Below the pieces are notes generated by a model. That model saw only the letters and a list, made by a program, of their open reading frames with translations, made no database searches and was not told the DNA's origin. A DNA stretch of 64,000 bases, taken from NCBI GenBank assembly GCA_020630875.1, contig JAHDIH010000004.1, positions 186,212 to 250,211 of the forward strand. The letters are read 5' to 3'. Positions within the stretch are counted from its first letter, which is position 1, and each line of letters starts with the position of its first letter. Below are positions 39,302-47,553 of the stretch, piece after piece. The position numbers were made by a program, and so were the translations under genes. This DNA comes from Deltaproteobacteria bacterium (GTDB lineage Bacteria; Myxococcota_A; Polyangia; Haliangiales; Haliangiaceae).

Positions 39302-40396
39302 GTGATACTCGAAGAAACATATCCTTTACTGGTGGATTCGACGGAATTTCCAAACAACGCTGCCTTGAGTAAAAGAGCAGAAAAGACGTTACAGGAGCTT
39401 CAGCTACTGCGAAGTCAATACAAAACAGGTCTCAGCGAAACGTTCCACGTCCTCCCGAAGAAGGAGCATTGGCAACGTGACGAAGGTCTCCATGGAGGCG
39501 GAAATAGACTGTTGTTTGAATCATCCGACGCCATCAACGCAGCGTCACTAAACATTTCTTGTGTTCACTACCAAGACATCAGCGAAAAACGATTGGCATC
39601 CGCTAATGCACTTTCAGCAATCGTTCATCCAACGCATCCGCTCGCTCCGTCAATGCATATGCATATCTCATGGACGGAGCTAAAAGACGACACAGGCTAT
39701 TTTCGAATGATGGCCGATCTTAATCCATCGCAACCTCATGATATGCAGATTGTGAAGCAGCAAACTTCCATCTTTCAAAAAGCAATACGAGTAGCCGTCA
39801 AGGAAGACGAACTCTTTGACAAAGGAACCACCGCTGGCGACAAATATTTCTACATCCCGACAGTAAAGCGACACCGCGGAGCATTTCACTTTTACCTCGA
39901 AGGCCACTATCGTAACTTCGATGAGGATTTAGAGTTGGCTAAATCCGTAGGACGTGCGGCAATAGATTCTTATCTGGCGGCGATCGAGATGGGGCTAAAG
40001 CAGGAAGCCACGGAAACAAGTATAGCGTCCCAGCTCGAGTATCATACCCTCTACCTTTTTCAAGTACTCACCCTTGATCGCGGCACCACCTCTGGGCTTC
40101 TTGTGCACGACCAAAATGACGTAGGTATAATGGGGTCGCTTCCCCGCTACGTTGATACGGACCTCCTGCAATCCAAAGTCGATAAGATTTCTAAGGTCAA
40201 GAAACCCCTACTTGTTGCTATCATAGACATTCTCAAGCCTTTAGAAAGTGCAGGCTCAGCGAAATGCGAAGTCACAAAGACGAAAAAGGCAAAATTAGCA
40301 AAGGCAGTCCGCGACTTTTATAAGCAAACGCCGGAAGCACTCCAACTGCAAGCGTCAGGAGACGTCATTCCTCCGACAACCCAAAACCATAAATAA
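39302..40396 (+). CDS. Divergent aerobic coproporphyrinogen III oxidase (HemF-like)
   Basis: 364 residues, start GTG 39302. Family landmarks can be followed: WQRDEGLHGGGNRLLFE, SLNISCVHY, AIVHPTHPLAPSMHMHISW, MADLNP, YIPTVKRHRGAFHFYLEGHY and VLTLDRGTTSGLLVHDQNDVGIMGSLP. Several usually invariant positions differ: the GGG before DLTP is RMM, DLTP is DLNP, and H-x-N-x-R is H-M-H-I-S. It may be a true oxidative decarboxylase of coproporphyrinogen III in an unusual branch, or a paralogue with a changed substrate. The Lys-rich C-terminus extends beyond the usual end. Confidence 0.75.
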   Translation: MILEETYPLLVDSTEFPNNAALSKRAEKTLQELQLLRSQYKTGLSETFHVLPKKEHWQRDEGLHGGGNRLLFESSDAINAASLNISCVHYQDISEKRLASANALSAIVHPTHPLAPSMHMHISWTELKDDTGYFRMMADLNPSQPHDMQIVKQQTSIFQKAIRVAVKEDELFDKGTTAGDKYFYIPTVKRHRGAFHFYLEGHYRNFDEDLELAKSVGRAAIDSYLAAIEMGLKQEATETSIASQLEYHTLYLFQVLTLDRGTTSGLLVHDQNDVGIMGSLPRYVDTDLLQSKVDKISKVKKPLLVAIIDILKPLESAGSAKCEVTKTKKAKLAKAVRDFYKQTPEALQLQASGDVIPPTTQNHK

Positions 40397-40524
40397 TAAC
40401 GGTTCGACATTTATCGAAAAAAATTCGAAATTCGAAAAAATTCGCAATCTTCAGAATTTGGTGAGCACTGAAAAAGCTACATTAGTTCCATTAGAAGGTT
40501 GAACCTTCACTTTAAACTCTAAGG

Positions 40525-41379
40525 TCATGATGCATATCTACTGACCAATTCAGGTTCGCAACAGTCTTTTCTAATGGACTTCGGCCCAAGTTTGACGCCC
40601 ACAAGGTAGCCAATAGTTTCGTTAAAAAGCACGGGAAGGAATGCCAGCACTGCTCCAAATGCCGTGGTGTTAATTCTCGCGGCATAGTTAGTAAACCCTC
40701 GCAAATCTTTGAATTGATCCATAGAGAGCATCAAATCTTTGTCGTCTACCAAATTTTCAGGAATAGGCTTTGGCTCCATGTGAATGTTGTCGCGAACATC
40801 GCGGGCAAAATCGGCGAGCCAATCATGGGACGCGCCATCTTCCATCAAAGAAGTAAGCGAACGTTGATGTGGATGAGTCCCATCACGCACTTGCTCTGCT
40901 TGCTTTACCATCTCGTCCAGACCACCTTCGTATGCAGCAAGTAGCACCATGTCGTATAAAGGAAAGCGATGAAACGTTTGCAGCACATGATGGATAATCG
41001 TGTCTCTAGATGAGAAGAAGCCAAGAGGATCCATCATCGTCGTCGGAAAACCAATGAAGCGGCGAAAGTTGTGGTAGACCCAAGGAACGCCTTGAGATTC
41101 ATAGAACATCTTTGTTTCTTCGCTTAGCGAAAACGAAAGTTGATCGCGAGACGCCACCAAAAGTTGCGGAATCGTCGGAGTATGATCGCACAGGCCAAGT
41201 TCCTTTAGTTTATTGAGCCTGCGCCGAACCACCCACGGACGCAGCATGTTGCCGCCCATTGCCAGCAGAGCTTTCAACTTGTCCCAGTTTTGCCTTGGCC
41301 CTCCGATGACATCCAGAAATAATTTCCAGTTTGCTCGCCCTTTCCACTTGGGCGGCGTACAAAATTGACGCTCTGCCAT
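40525..41379 (-). CDS. Unknown conserved-looking cytoplasmic protein
   Basis: 284 residues from ATG 41379; no signal peptide and no clear membrane segment except a mildly hydrophobic stretch near the end (AFGAVLAFLPVLFNETIGYLVG). Notable text: LLAMGGNMLRPWVVRRRLNK, VYHNFRRFIGFPTTMMDP, IIHHVLQTFHRFPLYDM and a closing DCCEPELVS. His and Asp residues could bind metal, but I recognise no family. Monocistronic. Confidence 0.65.
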   Translation of the reverse strand: MAERQFCTPPKWKGRANWKLFLDVIGGPRQNWDKLKALLAMGGNMLRPWVVRRRLNKLKELGLCDHTPTIPQLLVASRDQLSFSLSEETKMFYESQGVPWVYHNFRRFIGFPTTMMDPLGFFSSRDTIIHHVLQTFHRFPLYDMVLLAAYEGGLDEMVKQAEQVRDGTHPHQRSLTSLMEDGASHDWLADFARDVRDNIHMEPKPIPENLVDDKDLMLSMDQFKDLRGFTNYAARINTTAFGAVLAFLPVLFNETIGYLVGVKLGPKSIRKDCCEPELVSRYAS

Positions 41380-41481
41380 TTTGTTTTTAGAGGTCGACTC
41401 CACGCCTCATTCTACCTCACGCTGAGCCCTCCAGGCAGAGAAAAAAACAAAACAATACGTTGTAGCGGAAACAATGAACGA

Positions 41482-42099
41482 TCAGGACGATTTACGAGCA
41501 CAAAGCTGGGTCGTCACGCTTTGTCCTTGGTGATAAGGGCCTTCATCAATCAAATGCGACACCTCTCTGCATATTTCCAAATTGAGACTTTGAAACGTCG
41601 TCCGTAGTTCCTCCTCCGAAATAAGAAGGTCCCTTACAGGAGGACCACCCTTGCCAGGCATTTCGAGGTGTCTTGGAGCGTAAGCTTCCATGATTACTTT
41701 TCCTCCAAACCGCAACCCACGAATAACGCGGCGAAAAAGCTCCGTTCTTTGAGCTAGCGGCAAATGCAAAAAGACCATTAGGACGACATCCCATTTCTTT
41801 TCTCCCAAGTCGTAGGTAGTTACATCATGGGCAATAGGAGCGATTGATAGTTGCCCTGCAGACGTTGTCTTTGATTTCATCATTGTCGAAAGTCCAATTT
41901 GGCTAAGATCAACAGCAGTGACATGATAGCCCAGACTCGCAGCGAAAATGGAGTTTCGGCCTTGTCCCGAGCCAAGATCTAGTAGACTAAAAGTCCTCTG
42001 AGCAACTGAAACTAGTGATTCTTTAACAAATTCGTTCGGTGCAGCCCCATACGCAAGCTCCCTTTCAGAATAGCGGTTGTCCCAAAACTCCTTATTCAC
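41482..42099 (-). CDS. SAM-dependent methyltransferase (TehB-like, class I)
   Basis: 205 residues. Motif I LLDLGSGQGRNSIFAA (about 39-54), motif II VTAVDLSQIG, motif III-IV region WDVVLMVFLHLP. The N-terminal MNKEFWDNRYSERELAYG...PNEFV is typical of TehB/thiopurine-like small-molecule methyltransferases, which methylate tellurite, thiols or selenium compounds. It overlaps the phosphatase-like lipoprotein gene by 4 bp and is the last gene of the sigma-factor operon. Confidence 0.85.
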   Translation of the reverse strand: MNKEFWDNRYSERELAYGAAPNEFVKESLVSVAQRTFSLLDLGSGQGRNSIFAASLGYHVTAVDLSQIGLSTMMKSKTTSAGQLSIAPIAHDVTTYDLGEKKWDVVLMVFLHLPLAQRTELFRRVIRGLRFGGKVIMEAYAPRHLEMPGKGGPPVRDLLISEEELRTTFQSLNLEICREVSHLIDEGPYHQGQSVTTQLCARKSS

Positions 42100-42620
42100 T
42101 CGCTACTCTCCAGAAGGTTCGACACCACGGGCTGCAAACTCGTAAGACCGGCGGAGATCCCTTCTCGTAACGACTCAGGAGACGTTTTTCCTTTTAGCCA
42201 TTTAGCGCGAAGTGCGATAAGCCCTCCCACTCGGTTCCCACTTGCGCAGTGCAAAACGATTGAACCTTTCGCACTATGGATAGCCTGGTCCAATGCTACA
42301 ACATTCTCTTTTGTCATCCCTTTGGCCCCTGCAACCGGAATCGATACGTATGTCAGACCAAGTGTTTGAGCGAGCCCGATTTCTTTTTCAACCCCTGCCT
42401 CCCCATTCGCTTGCAGGTTAATTATTGTGGTGTACCCCGCTGACTTTGCCTGCTTTAAATGCTTTGGATCAGGTCGTCCCCCCACCAACATTCCTTCAAA
42501 GATTGCGGCATTAGGAATGGATATTAACTTGCCTCTATCCGCGGTCTCAATGCCTTTTGCTTTATCGCCACCAGGACTGCAGCCAAAGAGTAATAGTACC
42601 GTTGAGATAATTTTTTTCAT
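42096..42620 (-). CDS. Dual-specificity-phosphatase-like lipoprotein (Blh/DUF442 type)
   Basis: 174 residues; lipoprotein signal MKKIISTVLLLFGC. The Cys-based phosphatase loop is VLHCASGNRVGG (HC-x5-R, about residues 127-138), preceded by TTIINLQANGE where the general-acid loop lies. Proteins of the Blh (beta-lactamase-hydrolase-like)/DUF442 group share this core and often occur with sulfide-oxidising enzymes. It lies in the ECF-sigma operon, between the anti-sigma factor gene (6 bp gap) and the methyltransferase. Confidence 0.8.
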   Translation of the reverse strand: MKKIISTVLLLFGCSPGGDKAKGIETADRGKLISIPNAAIFEGMLVGGRPDPKHLKQAKSAGYTTIINLQANGEAGVEKEIGLAQTLGLTYVSIPVAGAKGMTKENVVALDQAIHSAKGSIVLHCASGNRVGGLIALRAKWLKGKTSPESLREGISAGLTSLQPVVSNLLESSE

Positions 42621-42626
42621 TGTTTT

Positions 42627-42878
42627 TCAGATTTCTTCAATGAGTTTTTCTACTTGCAAAACTAGAGCGTCGCTTTTTCGATTGTCGTTACGCACTGTAT
42701 TTCTAGCTCTGGTTAGTAGTTCCAAAAATCCCTCCTTGAAGAGGGAACATGTTTCACAGTTCGCGAGATGCCCCGCCACGGCCACCCTTTGTACCTCGGA
42801 GATATTTTCCTCAAGATATTCTCCAAAACTTTCAAGTATGTCGCTACACCAAAGTCCAGCTATTTGTCGGTCGTTCAT
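42627..42878 (-). CDS. Zinc-binding anti-sigma factor (ZAS type)
   Basis: 83 residues with GHLANCETC (H-x3-C-x2-C, about 36-44) and an upstream Cys in GLWCSDILESFGEYLEE, the arrangement of zinc anti-sigma domains. There is no transmembrane segment, so it is a soluble anti-sigma factor like RsrA, which releases sigma on thiol oxidation. It overlaps the sigma-factor gene by 4 bp (ATGA). Confidence 0.87.
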   Translation of the reverse strand: MNDRQIAGLWCSDILESFGEYLEENISEVQRVAVAGHLANCETCSLFKEGFLELLTRARNTVRNDNRKSDALVLQVEKLIEEI

Positions 42879-43441
42879 GGAGCTTCCTTTCTAAGTTCTT
42901 TTGCAAGCAGTAGCCGGGCACGATGAAGACGAGCTTTCATCGCTGAAATCGACACTTCCAAGATTTGAGCTGTTTCTTCCCCTGAGAGTTGTTCGATTTC
43001 CCGAAGCACAAGTACGGACTGATACAATGGAGGCAAACCGGAAATAGCCTTTCGTACGCTCACAATGTCATCGGCTCTCGAGAGCAAGGCTTCAGGCGTA
43101 TCAGCACCCCATCCTGCGGCAATGCTCAACTCTTGATAGCTTGCTCGCATAACCTTCTCTTTTTGATTCTTTTGTGTTTTCCGATAAGCGTTGTTCCGCG
43201 CAATTACCAACACCCACGTAAGAAAGCTAGAGTCTTCGCGAAAGCTGTTGAGATTACGATAGGCGGAGAGAAACGATTCTTGGGCAACGTCCTCAGCATC
43301 AGACTCACTAGAGACGAGCGAACGCGCAAACCGTAACACGGCTGGCATGTGCTCACGCAAGAGCGATCTGAATGCATCGGCATCGCCATCCTTCGCACGC
43401 GCGACCTCGTCGACTACGATGAGCTGTTGTTCAGAGGGCAT
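42875..43441 (-). CDS. ECF-family RNA polymerase sigma factor
   Basis: 188 residues from ATG 43441. Region 2 is visible in DAFRSLLREHMPAVLRFARS, DAEDVAQESFLSAYRNL and SFLTWVLVIARNNAYRKTQK; region 4 in GLPPLYQSVLVLREIEQLSGEETAQILEVSISAMKARLHRAR. It is coupled to the ZAS anti-sigma gene. The start overlaps the end of the small DUF2892 gene by 28 bp. Thiol-oxidative stress is the likely signal, from the partner type; target genes probably include its own operon. Confidence 0.9.
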   Translation of the reverse strand: MPSEQQLIVVDEVARAKDGDADAFRSLLREHMPAVLRFARSLVSSESDAEDVAQESFLSAYRNLNSFREDSSFLTWVLVIARNNAYRKTQKNQKEKVMRASYQELSIAAGWGADTPEALLSRADDIVSVRKAISGLPPLYQSVLVLREIEQLSGEETAQILEVSISAMKARLHRARLLLAKELRKEAP

Positions 43442-43623
43442 GTGCTGAGTCCCAGCAAACGATACAGAGGACAATGGCCGACTAGACCGGTAAGCAATGG
43501 AACGAGTCCGGTCAAACCGAGCCATGTCTTGGGGCCAACAAATACTAGCGTCAGAAGCGCGACTCCAATTGTAACCCTCAAGATTCTATCGATGTGATGT
43601 TCATTTTTCGTAAGTAGGCTCAT
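43414..43623 (-). CDS. DUF2892/YgaP-type inner-membrane protein
   Basis: 69 residues: two hydrophobic helices and the family motif GLVPLLTGLVGHCPLYRLLGLSTC. This domain occurs fused to rhodanese (YgaP) or alone beside persulfide dioxygenase and sulfite-export genes. It opens the ECF-sigma operon and overlaps the sigma gene. Context suggests sulfane-sulfur or thiol stress. Confidence 0.87.
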   Translation of the reverse strand: MSLLTKNEHHIDRILRVTIGVALLTLVFVGPKTWLGLTGLVPLLTGLVGHCPLYRLLGLSTCPLNNSSS

Positions 43624-43747
43624 ACTTGATAGAGTCTCGGCTCATTAGAAAGGATGCAGAAAAAATTATCTTTCTGTCTCAAGGCAAATCCCAAGTCGCT
43701 TGTTGATACTGCGAATCTTTTACTAAGATTCGAAAAAAGCTTATCAT

Positions 43748-44005
43748 TCAAAGCAGCGCAACTCTTTGACGTTCTTTTTCTGGACAGAGGTTCCAATGCA
43801 CTCCTCTAACTGCTCCCCAGAGCGCATAGTACATCAAACGGGTAACCTGGTGATGCCGTGAGCGCAACGTCAAGTAAAGAACGTCCAGATCTTGCTTCTT
43901 CAGTTCTTCTGGAGTCCTCACTCCCAGTTCGCGAAGCCACTCCGACGAAATTTTGCTCAAATTAGGAAGGGATTCTAGCGACGCTGATTTCTTTTTGAAT
44001 CCCAT
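43748..44005 (-). CDS. TfoX C-terminal-domain protein
   Basis: 85 residues. ESLPNLSKISSEWLRELGVR, then TPEELKKQDLDVLYLTLRSR and YYALWGAVRGVHWNLCPEKE follow the TfoX/Sxy C-terminal (helical, HhH-like) domain pattern. Stand-alone TfoX_C proteins are common and unstudied; the N-terminal TfoX domain is missing. Monocistronic. The ATG at 44005 opens the frame. Confidence 0.8.
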   Translation of the reverse strand: MGFKKKSASLESLPNLSKISSEWLRELGVRTPEELKKQDLDVLYLTLRSRHHQVTRLMYYALWGAVRGVHWNLCPEKERQRVALL

Positions 44006-44060
44006 GTCTAAACGTTAACAAACAACCAATTACTTTTTCAAGTCATGATACTATCGCCCT

Positions 44061-44939
44061 ATGCATCGTTTGATACTAATCGGGGTAATTTCTTTTTGCG
44101 CTGCCTGCACAAGCAAGACCAAGCCAGAGGCACCAACCACTGATAGTGCGGGACAGGACAAGTCAAATGTTGCGTCAGCAGCCGAGAACGCAACGTCAAC
44201 GCCCCCTGCCCAAAGTGACCACAAACCTAACGGAGTTGGTACGTTTCAGCATGACGAAAATGCTACGCACAAAGACGACAAACATGAATCAAAGATTGAG
44301 CCGACAGAAAAACTCGCAGCGGTAAAGTTCTTTGTGCAAAGTCGAGAGGATGAATCGAAACGCATCAAAGGGGTTGTTATTTCGCTACAAGATGCCACCG
44401 GCAACAAAATTTACTTACCAGAAACAGATGAGCATGGATATGCCGAAGCCCTGGTCCCCGTGGGACGAACGTACGAAGTAGTATTTTTAAGTCTTGGCAG
44501 AAAGAAAATTGCCGCCAACTTAGAAGTAGAAAACGAATCGCGACTCACCTTACGTCTGACTCTGAGGTATCGGGGTTGGAGAGAAAGAAAGAATGCTAAA
44601 GCACACCGCTTCGTAATCGACGGCATCCAATTTGAGTCGGGCAAAGCAACCATTCGCCCATCAAGCATTCCCAAGCTGGACAACGTTTTAGAGTTTATGA
44701 AACACAAACCATCTGCCAAAATCGAAGTCTCAGGGCATACCGACAATCGCGGGCAGAACGCTTCCAATCAAAAACTTTCAGAAAACAGAGCAAAGGCGGT
44801 GAAAGCGTACTTGGTTTCTAAAGGTATTGGCAGCTCAAGAATTAAGGCCGTTGGCTACGGTCCCAAAATGCCAATAGCCAACAACGCGACCACAGCAGGA
44901 CGGCAAAAGAATCGCCGTATTGAAGTGACAGAACTCTAG
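44061..44939 (+). CDS. OmpA-family lipoprotein (Pal-like)
   Basis: 292 residues: lipoprotein signal MHRLILIGVISFCAAC, a disordered Lys/Asp/Ala/His-rich linker (about 17-90), a beta-rich domain of carboxypeptidase-regulatory type (residues about 92-180, with ATGNKIYLPETDEHGYAEAL), and a C-terminal OmpA peptidoglycan-binding domain with FESGKATIRPSS, VSGHTDNRGQ, LSENRAKAVKAYL and GYGPKMPIANN. The OmpA part anchors the outer membrane to meso-diaminopimelate of peptidoglycan. Confidence 0.9.
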   Translation: MHRLILIGVISFCAACTSKTKPEAPTTDSAGQDKSNVASAAENATSTPPAQSDHKPNGVGTFQHDENATHKDDKHESKIEPTEKLAAVKFFVQSREDESKRIKGVVISLQDATGNKIYLPETDEHGYAEALVPVGRTYEVVFLSLGRKKIAANLEVENESRLTLRLTLRYRGWRERKNAKAHRFVIDGIQFESGKATIRPSSIPKLDNVLEFMKHKPSAKIEVSGHTDNRGQNASNQKLSENRAKAVKAYLVSKGIGSSRIKAVGYGPKMPIANNATTAGRQKNRRIEVTEL

Positions 44940-44989
44940 GAAGTTAAAGCTCCGCTTGCATGGCTATTCGCGCTCCCCTAGCATGACGT

Positions 44990-45422
44990 ATGCAACACTA
45001 TCGCGCACTGGAGTCACTCTATTTGGCGGCTCCTACCAATCGCTATTTTTCTCCTGCCATCGAGATAAAAAAGGGAAGAGCAACTATCACGATCCCGGTA
45101 AAGGAAGACTTCTTTCATATTGCTGGTGCGGTGCACGGATCGACTTACTTCAAAGCGTTGGATGACGCGGCCTTTTTCGCCTGCAACTCTCTCATCGACG
45201 ACGTTTGTTCTTACGGCAAACTTCCAGCTTTACTTTTTCAGGCCAATTAAAAGTGGAAGTATAACCGCGCAAGGCGTGGTAGTTAGTCAACCGTCGCGAA
45301 TCCTTACCGCAGAGGCTGTGGCTTTCGATGATGACGGAAAGGAAATCGCTCGCGGCTCGGGTCAGTTTATGAAAACAAAGATTCAGCTAAAGTCGTTTGA
45401 CGCTTACACCAACAACCAGTGA
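44990..45422 (+). pseudogene. PaaI-type hotdog thioesterase with a frameshift
   Basis: The first frame (ATG 44990) gives MQHYRALESLYLAAPTN... and HIAGAVHGSTYFKALDDAAF, a hotdog-fold start with the conserved GAVHGS helix, but it stops at 45250. The second half, ANFQLYFFRPIKSGSITAQG...ILTAEAVAFDDDGKEIARGSG, continues in the +1 frame to 45422. The join falls near GACGACGTTTGTTC (about 45198-45211); one base fewer in the TTT run would restore a single 143-residue enzyme. A broken gene, a base-call error or recoding remain possible. Confidence 0.75.
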
Positions 45423-45527
45423 CAACTAACTTTATGGACCTCGTTCATCGCCTTAAACGCGATGACTCGGAAATGTCACATTCCCGCAGCAAAGCTGTCA
45501 CCGATTACGTCCAATGTTGGCAACATC

Positions 45528-47024
45528 ATGACACAAAGAGCATTTATATCGGTAATTGCAACCAGTTCGCTCCTTCTTGGACAAGTTGCAATAGCCCAGT
45601 CTACACCCGCTAACGTGGGAACTCCTACTGAGGTTCCTGCGCAACCTTCTCCGGGTGCACCTGCAGCTCCTGCTGAAGCGTCTCCAGAGACTCCTGCGTT
45701 GCCAGCTGAAGTGCCGGTTGTTGCTCCCTCAACAACTCCTGCTGAACCTACCCCACCTTCCCCCGACACCAATGTAATCGATACAGAAAAGACTCTGGAA
45801 ACGTCTGAAATGGAAAAAATCATTTCAGAGCGAGTCGATGCAAAGATTGCAGACGAGTTTCCTGTCAAAGCGAGCTACGGGAAAAAGGGATTCCGATTAG
45901 AGTCCCGAGACGGTAATTGGCAAACCAATCTGCAGTGGCGTGCACAACTTCGTTTTACCAACCCAAGTACGGGTGACCCAAGACAAGTCAGCAACTTCAA
46001 AGACGACAGGCAAAGTACAATCGAAGCCAGGCGTTTGCGAATGAAAATTGGAGGGCATGGGTATCAACCATGGCTTGGATACTACTTCGAAGTTGACTTG
46101 CAACCTACTCGCAGCATTGGCGACAGCAGTTCTAACGCGAGTGCTCGAGTCATCGACTGGCGTATCACCGTCGCCAAATGGAAAGAGGCTTCTCTTCGCG
46201 TGGGACAATGGAAAATTGACCACAACCGCGAACGCGTAGACTCGTCTGGTCGTCAGCAATTCGTAGAACGCTCCATTGTAAACCGCATTTTCACAATCGA
46301 TCGGCAAGTCGGCTTGCAACTTAGAGGAAACCTCTTCAAAGACACCTACGCCAACCTGCGTTACTATGCGGGAATTTATACGGGCCAAGGTCGCGGGGTT
46401 CGCAACGACGACTCCAACATGATGTACGCAGGACGTTTGCAATGGAACTTCTTAAGCCGCGATTTAAAATGGCGACAAACTGACGTTGAGTATACAGAAA
46501 AACCAACAGGCAGCCTTGCCTTTTCCGGCATGAGTTACAAAGGAGCGTGTACTCGTTGGTCTTCGAGCGGCTGCGGAAATCTGGATGGTTACGAAAAAGC
46601 TGCCGATGCTGCTCCTGGACAATATGAAATCCAACAGATGATGGAAGAATTTGCATTCAAATGGCGCGGATTATCTCTACAACAAGAATTTCATTGGAAG
46701 AAAATCAAAGATACCGACAACGGAACGGAAAGTACTCTCACCGGTGCTTACGCACAAGCAGGTTACTTCTTCCATTACCTCGCACCGGCAATTCCAAAAC
46801 CTTTAGAAATCGCTGCTCGCGTGGCATTTGTAGACGAACCTAACGTCGCAGACCGAACGCAAACCAATACTCGACAGGAGTTCACGGTGGGAGCCAACTG
46901 GTTTTTTGCAGGCCACAACAACAAAATTACTGCCGACTTCACCCATCATATTCTGGACGATGCTTTCGCCAGCCACAAACACAAAGAAAACCGAGTACGC
47001 GTCCAATGGGACGTTTCGTTCTAA
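45528..47024 (+). CDS. OprO/OprP-like porin
   Basis: 498 residues from ATG 45528: signal peptide MTQRAFISVIATSSLLLGQVAIA, a Pro/Ala/Glu-rich stretch (about 25-85), a short coiled-coil-like segment (LETSEMEKIISERVDAKIAD) as in trimeric porins of this family, then a beta-barrel rich in aromatic strands ending VRVQWDVSF with the terminal Phe of outer-membrane proteins. WQTNLQWRAQLRFTNP and the GQWKIDHNRER phrase fit phosphate-selective porin O/P. Solute not assignable; phosphate or other anions. Confidence 0.85.
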   Translation: MTQRAFISVIATSSLLLGQVAIAQSTPANVGTPTEVPAQPSPGAPAAPAEASPETPALPAEVPVVAPSTTPAEPTPPSPDTNVIDTEKTLETSEMEKIISERVDAKIADEFPVKASYGKKGFRLESRDGNWQTNLQWRAQLRFTNPSTGDPRQVSNFKDDRQSTIEARRLRMKIGGHGYQPWLGYYFEVDLQPTRSIGDSSSNASARVIDWRITVAKWKEASLRVGQWKIDHNRERVDSSGRQQFVERSIVNRIFTIDRQVGLQLRGNLFKDTYANLRYYAGIYTGQGRGVRNDDSNMMYAGRLQWNFLSRDLKWRQTDVEYTEKPTGSLAFSGMSYKGACTRWSSSGCGNLDGYEKAADAAPGQYEIQQMMEEFAFKWRGLSLQQEFHWKKIKDTDNGTESTLTGAYAQAGYFFHYLAPAIPKPLEIAARVAFVDEPNVADRTQTNTRQEFTVGANWFFAGHNNKITADFTHHILDDAFASHKHKENRVRVQWDVSF

Positions 47025-47034
47025 ATTACAAACA

Positions 47035-47550
47035 CTAACTACTCCGTGGATCGGAAGGTCCCTCTGTGGTGACAACCTCGACGCCATGGTCTCTCAGGTA
47101 CTGAACCCCATTGGCTCCTAGGTATCCCCCCTCCACCACAATCACGCGGGTGATCCCCGCGTGATGGAGTAGCTTAGCGCACATGGTGCAAGGCTCCCCG
47201 GTAACAATTAGCCAAGCACCTTTGCATGGTACACCTCCAGCAGCCGCGTTGCAGATTACGTTCATCTCTGCGTGGTGGCATCCAACTTCCATCATGGTGC
47301 CGGATTTGATTTCTTCTCTATCTCGCAAACATTCACTACCGCCACAAAGTTCGCCTCCTCCACGAGGGGCGCCGTTGTAACCATCCATTAAAATCACATT
47401 ACGCTCGGGATCGAGAAGTAGCGCACCAAATTTACGCCGTGGACAATTTGATGCTTCTGCCAGGGCCAAACACTGCTGTACTCGAATTCGAATATGCTTT
47501 TCCTTCACCTCCGTTTGATCGCATGAGCTAGAGCTGGGTGAAACAGCCAT
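47035..47550 (-). CDS. dCMP deaminase (ComEB-like)
   Basis: 171-residue zinc cytidine/deoxycytidylate deaminase. The active site is CHHAEMNVICNAA (HAE, about 91-103) with the PCTMC block (GEPCTMCAKLLHHAGI), and YNGAPRGGGEL at 58-68 is the substrate loop. An extra Cys/His group (CGGSECLRDREE) typical of the dCMP branch binds a second zinc. Provides dUMP for thymidylate synthesis. It converges with the porin gene, 10 bp apart. Confidence 0.9.
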   Translation of the reverse strand: MAVSPSSSSCDQTEVKEKHIRIRVQQCLALAEASNCPRRKFGALLLDPERNVILMDGYNGAPRGGGELCGGSECLRDREEIKSGTMMEVGCHHAEMNVICNAAAGGVPCKGAWLIVTGEPCTMCAKLLHHAGITRVIVVEGGYLGANGVQYLRDHGVEVVTTEGPSDPRSS

Positions 47551-47553
47551 CGG

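Noticed and set aside
46336-46656. Open frames opposite the porin gene
   Set aside because: Shadows of a strong porin coding region with signal peptide and terminal Phe.
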